From positions 1 through 23,122 of the forward strand of contig JAOTWK010000015.1 in the NCBI GenBank assembly GCA_029862935.1: 23,122 bases of DNA. The letters run 5' to 3'. The notes under the pieces were generated by a model. That model made no database searches. It saw nothing but the letters and a program-made list of their open reading frames with translations, and was not told the DNA's origin. Below, piece after piece: positions 1 to 8,212 of the stretch. Both the position numbers and the translations under genes were made by a program. Source of the DNA: Gemmatimonadota bacterium (GTDB taxonomy: Bacteria > Gemmatimonadota > Gemmatimonadetes > Gemmatimonadales > GWC2-71-9). The first letter of the stretch is position 1; each line of letters starts with the position of its first letter.

Positions 1-161
1 CGGTGGACGATTTGGTGAGGCTCGAACACGTCGGGTCCCACACCTTCCGCCGCATCCGCGACGATGGGTCGCTTGGCGAGGAGATTCGCTTCGACGTGGA
101 CGAAGCTGGGCGAGCCGCGCGACTCTGGCGGCACAGCAATTTCAGTCCGAGGATCCCATGA
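1..161 (+). CDS. C-terminal fragment of an unidentified protein (possibly a serine hydrolase)
   Basis: An open frame enters from the left edge (first full codon at base 3) and ends at the TGA at 159-161, giving 53 residues. The tail is rich in charged and beta-strand-like sequence (motif FRRIRDDGSLGEEIRFDVDE). It resembles the extra C-terminal domain found in some exported beta-lactamase-like serine hydrolases, but too little is present to assign a family. The stop overlaps the ATG of the nuclease gene (ATGA at 158-161), so the two are probably co-transcribed and translationally coupled. The overlap is the best support for this being a real gene. Confidence 0.55.
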   Translation, partial: VDDLVRLEHVGSHTFRRIRDDGSLGEEIRFDVDEAGRAARLWRHSNFSPRIP

Positions 162-982
162 ACGTGACCCGACGAATAGGCTTGCCGTGCGTGCTGGCCC
201 TGGCGAGCGTAGCGGCCACACCGACCTCGGTACCCGCAGCGTGGGGCGCGAACGGGCATCGGGTGGTGGCGACCATCGCCGAACGGCATCTGCTACCGGT
301 CACCCGGTTTCGCATCCGGGAACTCATCGGTCCGTATCCGCTGGCTCAGGTTGCCAACTGGGCCGATGCGTATCGGGGAACGCCGGAAGGGGCCCACACT
401 GCGCCGTGGCACTACGTGAACGTTGCGCCCGGACAGGACTACGGCGATCCGCCAGGTGATGAACCGCAGAACATCATCCAGGCGATGCGGCTGCAGGAAC
501 GTATCCTCCGTGACACGACGCGCTCACACGCCGAGCGGGCCATGGCGCTCAAGTTCTTGGTCCACTTCATCGCGGACATCCACCAACCGCTGCACGCAGG
601 CTTGGCCACCGATCGAGGCGGAAACCTGGTGCGAGTCGAATGGTTCGGCGCGCCGACCAACCTCCATACCGTGTGGGATACGAGGCTGATCGAGCATCAG
701 CAGTTGAGCTACACGGAATACGTCGAGTTTCTGGATCACGCAGAGCCCCACGAGATCGCCATGTGGCAGGCCTCCGGATACCTCAATTGGATGCGCGAGT
801 CACAGGTGCTGAGGGATACCGTCTATGCGTTGCCCTCCGCACAGCAGGGCGCATCGCCGGACCTGCGTTGGGACTACGTGAATGCCATGACGCCAATCAT
901 GGAGCAGCGGCTGCTGCAGGCTGGGGTACGTCTAGCGGCGGTGCTCAATCGGTCCCTCGGTGGGTCTCCGCCGCCGGAGTGA
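158..982 (+). CDS. Exported S1/P1-family zinc nuclease
   Basis: The 274-residue protein has a signal peptide of about 28 residues ending at Ala27-Ala28. Cleavage there would expose Trp29 as the mature N terminus, as in P1 nuclease, where Trp1 is a zinc ligand. The other ligands of the family are visible with matching spacing: His34 (5 after Trp), Asp70, His85, His136, Asp140, His146, His170 and Asp174. The motifs are NGHRVVA, HFIADIHQPLHAG and NLHTVWDTRL. The family cleaves single-stranded nucleic acids and 3'-nucleotides with three zinc ions. The enzyme should act in the periplasm or outside the cell, probably in phosphate or nucleotide scavenging. The ATG overlaps the upstream stop, and a GAGG lies just 5' of it. 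The family call is firm; the exact substrate is not. Confidence 0.93.
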   Translation: MNVTRRIGLPCVLALASVAATPTSVPAAWGANGHRVVATIAERHLLPVTRFRIRELIGPYPLAQVANWADAYRGTPEGAHTAPWHYVNVAPGQDYGDPPGDEPQNIIQAMRLQERILRDTTRSHAERAMALKFLVHFIADIHQPLHAGLATDRGGNLVRVEWFGAPTNLHTVWDTRLIEHQQLSYTEYVEFLDHAEPHEIAMWQASGYLNWMRESQVLRDTVYALPSAQQGASPDLRWDYVNAMTPIMEQRLLQAGVRLAAVLNRSLGGSPPPE

Positions 983-1060
983 AACATTGGAGTGACACCA
1001 ACGCCGCGCGCCTCTCGTAGGGGCCGGTAGTAGCGACGACCAAATCACGGGGAGCCGACC

Positions 1061-1405
1061 ATGGCCAGTTCGACACGCGCACGGAGCGGCATTGGGAGCG
1101 CCATGCTCTGGATGTTTGGGCTCTCGCTTGCCCTCTTTTGGATTCCCTTCGTAGGCGCGCTGATAGCGGGATTCGTTGGTGGGCGGAAGGCGGGAGGCGT
1201 TTTGCCGGCGATCGCGGCCGTATTCCTTCCGGGCATCCTGTTGTTCCTGATCACCGCGGTGATCGGCACGCTGATCGGGTGGGTCCCCTTGCTGGGGCAG
1301 CTGTGGGCGGTGTTGGCCGGGATGGGCATGCAGTTGTTGTCGCTCGTCAACGCGCTGCCGCTCCTGCTTGGGGCTGTGCTCGGCGGAGCAACCGCCAAGC
1401 GGTAG
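1061..1405 (+). CDS. Small glycine-rich integral membrane protein of unknown function
   Basis: The 114-residue protein is almost entirely hydrophobic, with about three membrane segments (roughly residues 15-40, 46-72 and 78-108). A glycine-rich turn, AGFVGGRKAGG, lies near residues 36-46. Small bacterial membrane proteins of the DUF5518-like type share this IAGFVGGRKAGG pattern, but I do not claim membership. The ATG at 1061 is preceded by GGGGAG with about 7 nt spacing, which supports this start. The gene is convergent with the penicillin-binding protein gene, with only 3 nt between the two stop codons. Function unknown. Confidence 0.75.
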   Translation: MASSTRARSGIGSAMLWMFGLSLALFWIPFVGALIAGFVGGRKAGGVLPAIAAVFLPGILLFLITAVIGTLIGWVPLLGQLWAVLAGMGMQLLSLVNALPLLLGAVLGGATAKR

Positions 1406-1408
1406 CGA

Positions 1409-3781
1409 CTACTCCTCGCGGCCTCCGCGCTCACGCTCCCAGATCCGCTTGAGCTCGCTCCAGAACCTGCGCAGTTCCCCGTACACGCGAGAGTCGGAGC
1501 GCGAGCGCTGCGAGGTCCAGTATGGGGAACAGCTGCGTTCCGGTGCCGTCCCGCGGAGGAAGACTTCGCGCGCTCCCCAACAGCCGGGACCGGCCAGAAG
1601 CCCGGTAGTCGGATCTACTTCCACCATCTCTACCCCGTATGGCATCGGGAACTCCTCGCCGCCAGCTGGTCCGAGGGCGTCAGCCATGAAGCGCGCAAAG
1701 ATCGGTAGCGCGGCACTCGCGCCCGAGAGCCCAACACTCCGCCCATCGTCGAATCCGACCCACACGCCCACCGCCAGATCCGGGGTGTACCCGACGAACC
1801 ACGCGTCGCGATAGTCGTTCGTCGTCCCCGACTTCGCCGCCACCGGGCCAGACAACCCGTGAGAGCGCAGTCCGCGACCGGTGCCACGCTCGACCGCCCC
1901 GCGCAGTGCCGACGTCACCAAGTACGCTTCGGCGGCGGACACGACCTGTTGCCGGTCGAGTTCCGCCTGGTGCACGATCTCTCCCGAGCGATCGATGACG
2001 CTGAGCGTGGTGATCGTTGGAGCGAGGTGCCCCTGCGACGCGAACACGCCAAACGCCCGAGTCAACTCGAGCGGCGTCACTTCGAATGCACCCAGCGCGA
2101 GACTCGGATAGGGTTGCAGTCTGCTCTCGATTCCGAGTGCGCGGCCGACGGCGACGATGCGGTCGGGACCGACGGCCATCCCGAGGCGCGCAAAGGGCAC
2201 GTTCAGCGAGCGCTCGAGCGCCTCCCGCAGCGTGAGCTGTCCCCGATATCGCCCGTCGTAGTTGACTGGCTGCCACGTGCCTGCCGGCGTTTCGAGCGAA
2301 AGCGGAGCGTCATTCAACAGCGAGGCAAGCGTAAATGCCGGGTCGTCACCATCCGCATTGCGTGCAAGGGCCGAGAGTGCCACGATGGGTTTGAAGGCAC
2401 TGCCGGGTTGCCGTTGTCCCAGGACCGCACGATTGAACTGTGACGTGCGGTAGTCACGTCCGCCGACGAGCGCGAGTACCTCACCGGTCCGTGGGTCGAG
2501 TGCCACGAGCGCGGCCTGCAGCGGTTGCCCGACAGCCGACAGTCGAGCGTAACGGTGCTCCAAGCGCTCGAGTCCGTTGTGCACGGCGGCTTCCGCGATC
2601 TCCTGGAGCCTCGTGTCGAGGCTGGTGAACACCGCGAGACCGCGGTCGAGGATGTCATCGCCGTAGTCCGACCTGAGCTGACCGGCCACCAAATCGGTGA
2701 AGTACCGTCCGTGCGGTGTCGGCTCCGGCACCCGGCGCAGTCCGAGGGCGCGACTGACGGCGCGCCGATGATCGCTTTCGGACAGGAAGCCCTGTTGCTG
2801 CATCCGATCGAGCACGAGATTCCGACGAGCGGTGGCCGTTTCCGGATGTCGCTGGGGAGAGTAGAGATTCGGCCCGCGAATCATGCCTGCCAAGAGCGCC
2901 GTCTCGTGCAGGCCGAGCTCCGAGACGTCCTTGCCGAAGTAGTACTGGGCCGCGCGGCCCACGCCGTGGATCGCGAGCGCACCGTCTTGTCCCAGGTACA
3001 CCTGATTGAGATATGCCGCCAGGATGTCGTCCTTGGTGTGCCGCCACTCGAGCACGACCGCCATGAGCATTTCCCGCAGCTTGCGGATCCCCGAGCGCCG
3101 TGGCGATAGGAAGAGGTTCTTCGCAAGCTGTTGGGTCAGGGTACTCGCACCCTGCTCAATGTCCATGGCGCGCACATTGGCCGCCGCCGCACCGACGATG
3201 CGCCGGACGTCGAGCCCCGCGTGCTCGAAGAACCGCTGGTCCTCGATGGCGAGCACTGCATCGATCAGGTGAGCCGGGATGTCTTCGAGCGGGACCGGGA
3301 CCCGGTCTTCGGTGGACCCACTGTGCAGGGTGCGGATGAGCTCCGGCTCCAACAATAGGTACGAGAGCGCCGTCCCGTCTTGGGTGCGGATGCTGGTGAT
3401 CCGGCCGTTCCACCCCAGTCGAATCGTGGCAACATCGCCAGGGTAGAGTTGATCGTAGTGACGGAAACTTCGTCGGCCGATCATCCAGGTCCACGACCCC
3501 AGGCGGTAAGCGCCAACGTCCACACGGCCGCTCGTCTGCTCGCGATACCCGAGGCGGTCCAGTTGGCTCCTCAAGTCGGATCGGTCCACAGAAGCGCCCG
3601 ACCGCAGCACGACGGGACGCGCGTAGATTCGCGTCGGCGACTCGAGTGACGCTCGGTCGAGGTCGGCTCTGACCAAGGCCTCGACCGCAAAGAGGAGCGT
3701 GCCGCCGCCCACAACGGTCGCGACGGCGCCCACGATGATTGCAGCCCTGGGATGGTTTCGTTTCCAGGCGGTCAAGCGCAT
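1409..3781 (-). CDS. mrcB: Class A penicillin-binding protein, PBP1B type (peptidoglycan glycosyltransferase/transpeptidase)
   Basis: The 790-residue bifunctional murein synthase has a short cytoplasmic tail and one membrane anchor (about residues 13-33). A UB2H-like region typical of PBP1B follows (about 50-150, including GAYRLGSWTWMIGRRSF). The GT51 glycosyltransferase domain spans about 165-345, with catalytic Glu180 in AIEDQRFF, then GASTLTQQLAKN and the LNQVYLGQDG segment. The transpeptidase domain spans about 420-705, with Ser461 in SAFK, SLN at 525-527 and a K-S-G triad at 650-652 (KSGTTND). KSG in place of the commoner KTG is tolerated in the family. It polymerises lipid II and cross-links peptides on the outer face of the inner membrane. 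It is transcribed divergently from the acylase gene across 195 bp. The ribosome-binding site is weak. Confidence 0.95.
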   Translation of the reverse strand: MRLTAWKRNHPRAAIIVGAVATVVGGGTLLFAVEALVRADLDRASLESPTRIYARPVVLRSGASVDRSDLRSQLDRLGYREQTSGRVDVGAYRLGSWTWMIGRRSFRHYDQLYPGDVATIRLGWNGRITSIRTQDGTALSYLLLEPELIRTLHSGSTEDRVPVPLEDIPAHLIDAVLAIEDQRFFEHAGLDVRRIVGAAAANVRAMDIEQGASTLTQQLAKNLFLSPRRSGIRKLREMLMAVVLEWRHTKDDILAAYLNQVYLGQDGALAIHGVGRAAQYYFGKDVSELGLHETALLAGMIRGPNLYSPQRHPETATARRNLVLDRMQQQGFLSESDHRRAVSRALGLRRVPEPTPHGRYFTDLVAGQLRSDYGDDILDRGLAVFTSLDTRLQEIAEAAVHNGLERLEHRYARLSAVGQPLQAALVALDPRTGEVLALVGGRDYRTSQFNRAVLGQRQPGSAFKPIVALSALARNADGDDPAFTLASLLNDAPLSLETPAGTWQPVNYDGRYRGQLTLREALERSLNVPFARLGMAVGPDRIVAVGRALGIESRLQPYPSLALGAFEVTPLELTRAFGVFASQGHLAPTITTLSVIDRSGEIVHQAELDRQQVVSAAEAYLVTSALRGAVERGTGRGLRSHGLSGPVAAKSGTTNDYRDAWFVGYTPDLAVGVWVGFDDGRSVGLSGASAALPIFARFMADALGPAGGEEFPMPYGVEMVEVDPTTGLLAGPGCWGAREVFLRGTAPERSCSPYWTSQRSRSDSRVYGELRRFWSELKRIWERERGGREE

Positions 3782-3976
3782 CCGAGCTCTACGGTGGGTG
3801 TGTAATGATCCCTACGGGCAGAGATGCGCGAACGTTTCCGTTGGTCGCGCGGCGAGAATGGGCGTCCGCGGACTCGATCGACGACGGGCAGCGAGGTGAG
3901 GGTGGCACTCCCGCTTGCCGCAAAGCGGCTCGTCACTAGCTTCCTCCCGTTGTCGCCTTCGTCCGGAGATCCGCCT
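3782..3976. promoter_or_regulatory. Divergent intergenic region between mrcB and the acylase gene
   Basis: These 195 bp must carry promoters for both divergent genes, but I could not identify a convincing -35/-10 pair for either. A GGAG at 3965-3968, 8 nt before the ATG at 3977, is the ribosome-binding site that decides the acylase start. A sigma-54-like string at 3903-3918 has the wrong spacing by one base and is not called. Confidence 0.4.
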
Positions 3977-6169
3977 ATGACCTGCGTCTCGAGACGCTGG
4001 CACGCTCGTCTCACGACCATCATGTCGGTGGCAGCACTCGGCTGTGCGGCGGCGGTGGGTGGGCCGGAGTACGTGTCTGAGGGTGCGGCACCAGGGGAAC
4101 CCAGGCTCGTGTCGCAGGTCGAGATTGCCCGCACGGCGTTCGGCGTGCCCCACATCACCGCACACAATGTGGCGGCGCTCGGGTTCGGCCTTGCGTACTG
4201 TCAACTCGAAGATCACGGTGACCGTGTCGTGCTCGGCCTGGTGCGCGCGCGGGGAGAACTGGCGCTGCACTTCGGCCCCGACTCCCTGGATTCCGACTTC
4301 TTCTTCCGGCGTCGGCGTGCTCGAGCGCTCGAAACCTATCATCTGCTGAGCCGTGATGCGCGCGATCTCTACGAGGGATTTGCGCAAGGCATCAATTGGT
4401 ACATCGCGCTCCACCCGGACGAGTTTGCGGAATGGGTCGCGCCCTCGTTCACGGGACATGACGTGCACGGGCGGTTCATTCTCATGTCCGACCAGGGGGA
4501 CGTGGCCGACTTCGTCACCCGATTGGCTGGATCTGCCACGCCGGACGCGCTCAACGATGACGGCTCCAATGCATGGGCGTTTGCGCCCAGCCGCACGGTG
4601 TCCGGCCACCCCATTCTGCTCCGGAATCCCCACCTGAGTTGGAACGCGGGGTACTACGAGGTCCACCTTCGCATTCCAGGTCGACTCGACTTCTACGGTG
4701 ACGTACGGGTCGGCTACCCGCTTTTCTACATCGGGGGGTTCAACCGCCACTTGGGCTGGGCCACCACCAACAACGGTCCGGACCTCGACGACATCTATGC
4801 GCTCGACGTCGATCCGATTCGCACGGACCACTACATGTTCAACGGGAAAGCGGTGCCCCTCCTGCGGGAGACCGTGACGGCGGAATTCAAGAACGGGGCG
4901 GGCCGAAGCTCTGAGACACGGGAGTTCTGGCGAACCCCTCTCGGACCCGTCGTGCATCGAGGTGCAGGCAAGATCTATGTTCTTCGATCCGCGGCGGAGG
5001 GCGAGTACCGCATGGTTGATCAGTACCTGCGAATGATGCAGGCGACGAATCTCGCTGAATGGAAATCGGCCATGCGAATGCGATCCCACCCCAGCTCCAA
5101 TTTCACGTATGCCGACGCCGACGGGAATATCTTCTACGTGTGGAACGCGCGCCTGCCGGCGCGTCCTCACCCGCCCGACGGTGACACCGTCGCAGTTGCC
5201 GCCGCGGGCTCGGCGGACGTCTGGACGACGCTCGTGCCGTTCGACTCGCTTCCGCAGCTGCTCAATCCGACCGGCGGGTACCTCCACAACGAGAACGATC
5301 CATTTCACTTCACGAATCTTTACGAACCCTTCGATCCATTGCGGTTCGGCAGCAACTATCCCGCTCCTGAGCTCGGGCTTCGTAGCCAGCTGGCGCTCTC
5401 ACTGATCCACGACTCTACCACCAAGCTCACGTTGGAAGACGTAATCGCGCTGAAGCACACGACGCGGATGTTGCTGGCGGACCGTGTCAAAGACGATCTC
5501 ATCAGGGCAATCCGCGCGCACGCGCCCGAAGAGAGCGAGGTCGCACAAGCGGCGACGCTACTCGAGCAGTGGGACAACACGGTCGATCCCGAGTCGAGGG
5601 GGGGCGTCCTGTTCGAGGCATGGTTCGCAGAGTACCTCGCGCTGCTACCAGACGTTGAGAGCCGCGCCGATCGTCTTCGAGCGGCCTTTGCGACGCCGTG
5701 GACAATTGCAGCGCCCGTGATCACACCGCGCGGACTCGCGGATCTCGATCGCGCCGTCGCGGCGTTCAAGCAGGCCCTGTCGGTGGTGCGGGAACGGTTT
5801 GGCAGTTGGGAGGTGGCGTGGGGTGATGTCCATCGGGTGCGGCGGGGAGATGTGGACGTACCTGTCGGCGGCTGCCCCGGGTGGCTTGGCTGCTTCCGGA
5901 CGCTCAGCTTCACGCCGGACGCCGATGGAGCGCTCGTAGCGTCGCGGGGAGACGCCTGGGTACTTGCGGTGGAGTTTGCTGATCCGCCGCGCGCGCGGTC
6001 TGTCTTGGCCTACGGTCAGAGCGGGCGAGAAGACTCACCGCACTTCAGCGATCAAGCAGCAGTGTTCGCGCAAGGACGTCTCAAGCCGGTGGCGTTCACG
6101 GACGCCGACATCGAGGCGCAACTGACCCGTCGGTATCGGCCGGGGCGGGAAAAGGATATGACGCACTAG
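3977..6169 (+). CDS. Penicillin acylase family Ntn-hydrolase, predicted lipoprotein
   Basis: The frame is open from 3824, but I start at 3977. That ATG has a GGAG 8 nt upstream and yields a lipoprotein signal peptide with lipobox A-L-G-Cys23, giving 730 residues. The family is made as a precursor, and autocleavage exposes an N-terminal nucleophile. Here that is Ser197, in the sequence DDG-SNAWAFAPSRT, followed by the conserved NPHLSWN and TTNNGPDLDDIY motifs. A hydrophilic spacer before the cut (about 170-196) fits the alpha/beta chain layout. Members hydrolyse amides such as penicillins, acyl-homoserine lactones or cyclic lipopeptides. The substrate cannot be read from this sequence, so quorum quenching is only one possibility. 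The product is probably membrane anchored and periplasmic. A strong hairpin terminator follows the stop immediately. Confidence 0.9.
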   Translation: MTCVSRRWHARLTTIMSVAALGCAAAVGGPEYVSEGAAPGEPRLVSQVEIARTAFGVPHITAHNVAALGFGLAYCQLEDHGDRVVLGLVRARGELALHFGPDSLDSDFFFRRRRARALETYHLLSRDARDLYEGFAQGINWYIALHPDEFAEWVAPSFTGHDVHGRFILMSDQGDVADFVTRLAGSATPDALNDDGSNAWAFAPSRTVSGHPILLRNPHLSWNAGYYEVHLRIPGRLDFYGDVRVGYPLFYIGGFNRHLGWATTNNGPDLDDIYALDVDPIRTDHYMFNGKAVPLLRETVTAEFKNGAGRSSETREFWRTPLGPVVHRGAGKIYVLRSAAEGEYRMVDQYLRMMQATNLAEWKSAMRMRSHPSSNFTYADADGNIFYVWNARLPARPHPPDGDTVAVAAAGSADVWTTLVPFDSLPQLLNPTGGYLHNENDPFHFTNLYEPFDPLRFGSNYPAPELGLRSQLALSLIHDSTTKLTLEDVIALKHTTRMLLADRVKDDLIRAIRAHAPEESEVAQAATLLEQWDNTVDPESRGGVLFEAWFAEYLALLPDVESRADRLRAAFATPWTIAAPVITPRGLADLDRAVAAFKQALSVVRERFGSWEVAWGDVHRVRRGDVDVPVGGCPGWLGCFRTLSFTPDADGALVASRGDAWVLAVEFADPPRARSVLAYGQSGREDSPHFSDQAAVFAQGRLKPVAFTDADIEAQLTRRYRPGREKDMTH

Positions 6170-6200
6170 AAAACGGAGGGGCAGGGCGCCCCTCCGTTTT
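6170..6200. terminator. Bidirectional hairpin terminator between acylase and mscL
   Basis: A perfect 13-bp stem (6170-6182 with 6188-6200) closes a 5-nt loop. The arms run from AAAACGG to CCGTTTT, so each strand ends in a T4 run. It starts on the last base of the acylase stop codon (6167-6169) plus one and lies just after the mscL stop on the other strand. Confidence 0.9.
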
Positions 6201-6215
6201 CGATGGTGAACCTAG

Positions 6216-6638
6216 TTACGCCGCCTTCAACTCAGACGTACAGTTGGCGCAGCGCGTCGCCTTGATTGCGACCGTGGAGAAGCAGAATGGACAGTCCTTC
6301 TTGTCTGGCGGAGGCGGTGCTGCCTCGTCCTTCTTCTGCATACTGACCATGGCGCGCACCAAGAGGAACACGGCGAACGCGATGATGAGGAACGCGATGA
6401 CGTTGTCAATGAAGACACCGTAGTTGATGGTCACGGCTTCCGCGTCCGCGGTGGCTTCCTGCAACACCAGCGAGAGCTCAGAGAAGCTCACGCCGCCCAT
6501 GAGGAGGCCGATCGGTGGCATGATCACGTCGGACACGAGCGACTTGACGATCGTGCCAAACGCACCACCGATGATGATACCGACGGCCATGTCGACGACG
6601 TTGCCGCGCATGGCAAACTCTTTGAAATCCTTCAACAC
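6216..6638 (-). CDS. mscL: Large-conductance mechanosensitive channel MscL with a cysteine-rich C-terminal tail
   Basis: The 140-residue protein has the typical MscL opening (FKEFAMRGNVVDMAVGIIIGGAFG, in two runs here: residues 5-19 and 20-28). TM1 covers about 15-45, a periplasmic loop about 46-75, and TM2 about 76-100. The pentameric channel opens under membrane tension to release solutes on hypo-osmotic shock. The start is a GTG at 6638-6636, preceded by AGGAG with 7 nt spacing. After TM2 the usual charged helix is replaced by a proline linker and a CxxC...CxxC unit (Cys116/119 and Cys130/133) that looks like a zinc ribbon. Such tails occur in a subset of MscL proteins; their role is not established to my knowledge. 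Confidence 0.96.
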   Translation of the reverse strand: MLKDFKEFAMRGNVVDMAVGIIIGGAFGTIVKSLVSDVIMPPIGLLMGGVSFSELSLVLQEATADAEAVTINYGVFIDNVIAFLIIAFAVFLLVRAMVSMQKKDEAAPPPPDKKDCPFCFSTVAIKATRCANCTSELKAA

Positions 6639-6669
6639 GTTCTCACTCCTGTAGCGGTGGGGGGAATGT

Positions 6670-6706
6670 GGGTACCGCGGCCGGTATCTGATCGACCGCG
6701 GTACCC
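6670..6706 (-). terminator. Inverted repeat between ompA-like gene and mscL, possible terminator or leader hairpin
   Basis: Eleven bases at 6670-6680 pair perfectly with 6696-6706 (GGGTACCGCGG / CCGCGGTACCC) around a 15-nt loop. It lies 21 nt after the OmpA-family stop and 32 nt before the mscL start. There is no T-run on the minus strand, so it may be a factor-dependent terminator, an mRNA-stabilising hairpin, or a leader structure of mscL rather than an intrinsic terminator. Confidence 0.55.
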
Positions 6707-6726
6707 GAGATTCAGGTTCGTCGATC

Positions 6727-8160
6727 CTACTGGTCCGTTCGCCGCAGCTCGACGCGCCGGTTCAGCGCGCGTCCTGCGCGGGTTCCATTGTCCGCGATCG
6801 GGTTGTCGGGACCGAACCCGCGCGCTTCCATGCGGTCTGCCGACACACCCTGCTGTACCAAGTAGGCCATGACCGATTCTGCGCGTGCTTGCGAGAGCTG
6901 CAGGTTGTACGCGCGGGTGCCCGTGATGTCCGTATGTCCACCGACCTCCACGCGGACCTCGGTGTTGCCCCGAAGCGACCCGGCGACGCGATCAAGCACT
7001 GTGCGTGCTTGGGCGGTAAGGTCTGCGCTATTGGTCTCGAAGTTGACACCTTCGAGCACAACGGTCGTGACAGCCTCCTCGAACAAGACGGGGCAGCCGG
7101 TGGCATCCACTCGGGTGCCAGCCTCGGTGCTGGGGCACTGATCGATCCCATCGAAGACGCCATCACCGTCGCCGTCGAGTGGACACCCGTTGGCATCAAC
7201 GGTGGCACCGGACGGGGTGTTGGCACAGCGGTCCTGATAGTCCGCCACGCCATCGCCATCGCTGTCACGCGCACAGCCGTTGGCATCCACCGGGGCGCCT
7301 TGCGGCGTGTTCGGACAGCGATCGGCGGCGTTTGGCACGCCATCACCATCAGCGTCGGGCGGACATCCGGCCTCGTTCACGGCCACTCCAGCGGGTGTGT
7401 TGGGACAGCGATCCTGATAATCAGCCACGCCGTCGCGGTCGCTGTCGCGCGGACATCCGTTCGCGTCAACTGGCGCACCCTGAGGCGTATTCGGACACTG
7501 GTCGCGCATGTTCGTGACACCGTCATTGTCACTGTCCAACGCGCAACCGCGGGCGTCAACCGTCTCGCCGAGTGCGGTGCCTGGGCACGCGTCGACGTCG
7601 TCGGCGACGCCGTCGCCGTCGGCGTCAGGCGCCCGACCTCCCATTACCGCGCTCAGCCCAATCTGAATCCCCCAATTGAGGTTCGTGTCACCGACCTTGG
7701 GTGAGGGCATGTAGTCCGCCAGGCCCTCGAGTCGCAGCGACGCAATGTCGCTGAGCGCATAGCGGAACCCGAGGAGCCCATTCGCCCCAAAATCGTCCGC
7801 GCCTTCCGTGTAACTGTTGAAGACGCCGCCGCCACCGATCAGCAGGGCAAGGCGGTCGCCCATCGGCAAGCTGTAGACCAGTCGCCCATAGACGGGCATA
7901 TGATGCAGATCGCCTAGCCGGTCTTCCCGATCCTGCTTGGTGTACGAGCCGGTCAGTTCGAGTTGCAGGTTGTTGATAAAGAAGTAGCCGAGCCGTCCGC
8001 CGCCCCCGAACCCTTCTTTCAGTGCCAGCTCGTCGTCGAATGAAGTGAACCGACCAAACGCCCCCAACTCGACCGCACCACCATCTTGGGCTGCGAGCCA
8101 TCCGGCACCGCAGACGGTAACCAGTCCTGCCACGAGCAGCGTGCGTATCGTCCCGCGCAT
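6727..8160 (-). CDS. OmpA family outer-membrane protein with six thrombospondin type 3 repeats
   Basis: The frame is open to 8319, but the ATG at 8160 has GGAG 8 nt upstream and begins a clean signal peptide (cleaved near Ala24), giving 477 residues. Residues about 28-174 form an outer-membrane beta-barrel (alternating strands such as GRLGYFFINNLQLELTGSY). Six exact 30-residue units follow (179-208 through 329-358), each with a DxDGDGV calcium-binding core and a CP..T..G..VD..GC pattern. Residues about 370-474 are the OmpA peptidoglycan-binding domain, with Asp411 and Arg426 at the 15-residue spacing of known diaminopimelate binders. It should link the outer membrane to the wall like OprF, with a calcium-rigidified spacer. 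It has its own sigma-54 promoter, and an NtrC-family regulator gene lies directly upstream. Confidence 0.93.
   Translation of the reverse strand: MRGTIRTLLVAGLVTVCGAGWLAAQDGGAVELGAFGRFTSFDDELALKEGFGGGGRLGYFFINNLQLELTGSYTKQDREDRLGDLHHMPVYGRLVYSLPMGDRLALLIGGGGVFNSYTEGADDFGANGLLGFRYALSDIASLRLEGLADYMPSPKVGDTNLNWGIQIGLSAVMGGRAPDADGDGVADDVDACPGTALGETVDARGCALDSDNDGVTNMRDQCPNTPQGAPVDANGCPRDSDRDGVADYQDRCPNTPAGVAVNEAGCPPDADGDGVPNAADRCPNTPQGAPVDANGCARDSDGDGVADYQDRCANTPSGATVDANGCPLDGDGDGVFDGIDQCPSTEAGTRVDATGCPVLFEEAVTTVVLEGVNFETNSADLTAQARTVLDRVAGSLRGNTEVRVEVGGHTDITGTRAYNLQLSQARAESVMAYLVQQGVSADRMEARGFGPDNPIADNGTRAGRALNRRVELRRTDQ
7087..7626 (-). repeat. Six tandem 90-bp units encoding thrombospondin type 3 repeats
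   Basis: The units are exactly 30 codons each, in frame and without spacers. At DNA level they are diverged, although units 2, 4 and 5 share long stretches (NTPQGAPVDANGC twice, SDGDGVADYQDRC and SDRDGVADYQDRC). They arose by internal duplication within the coding sequence and are not an intergenic array. Confidence 0.9.
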
Positions 8161-8212
8161 GAACATGACTCCTTCAAGAGATGGATCAACGTAAACGACG
8201 CCTGTGCGTAAA

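Noticed and set aside
3903..3918. Sigma-54-like string TGGCAC...TTGC upstream of the acylase gene
   Set aside because: The distance between GG and GC is 11 bases instead of 10, and sigma-54 is strict about this spacing.
3824..3976. Upstream start for the acylase gene
   Set aside because: The extra 51 residues would bury the lipoprotein signal peptide, and the ATG at 3977 has a well-spaced GGAG.
3812..5308. 498-codon open frame antisense to the acylase gene
   Set aside because: The plus-strand frame has a lipobox, catalytic Ser and family motifs; the antisense product has no recognisable feature.
7087..7626. Possible CRISPR or satellite array
   Set aside because: The 90-bp period is in frame, spacer-free and encodes thrombospondin type 3 repeats.
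6889..7704. 271-codon open frame antisense to the OmpA repeats
   Set aside because: It exists because the repeated DxDGDGV codons are stop-free on the opposite strand; there is no ribosome-binding site or family motif.
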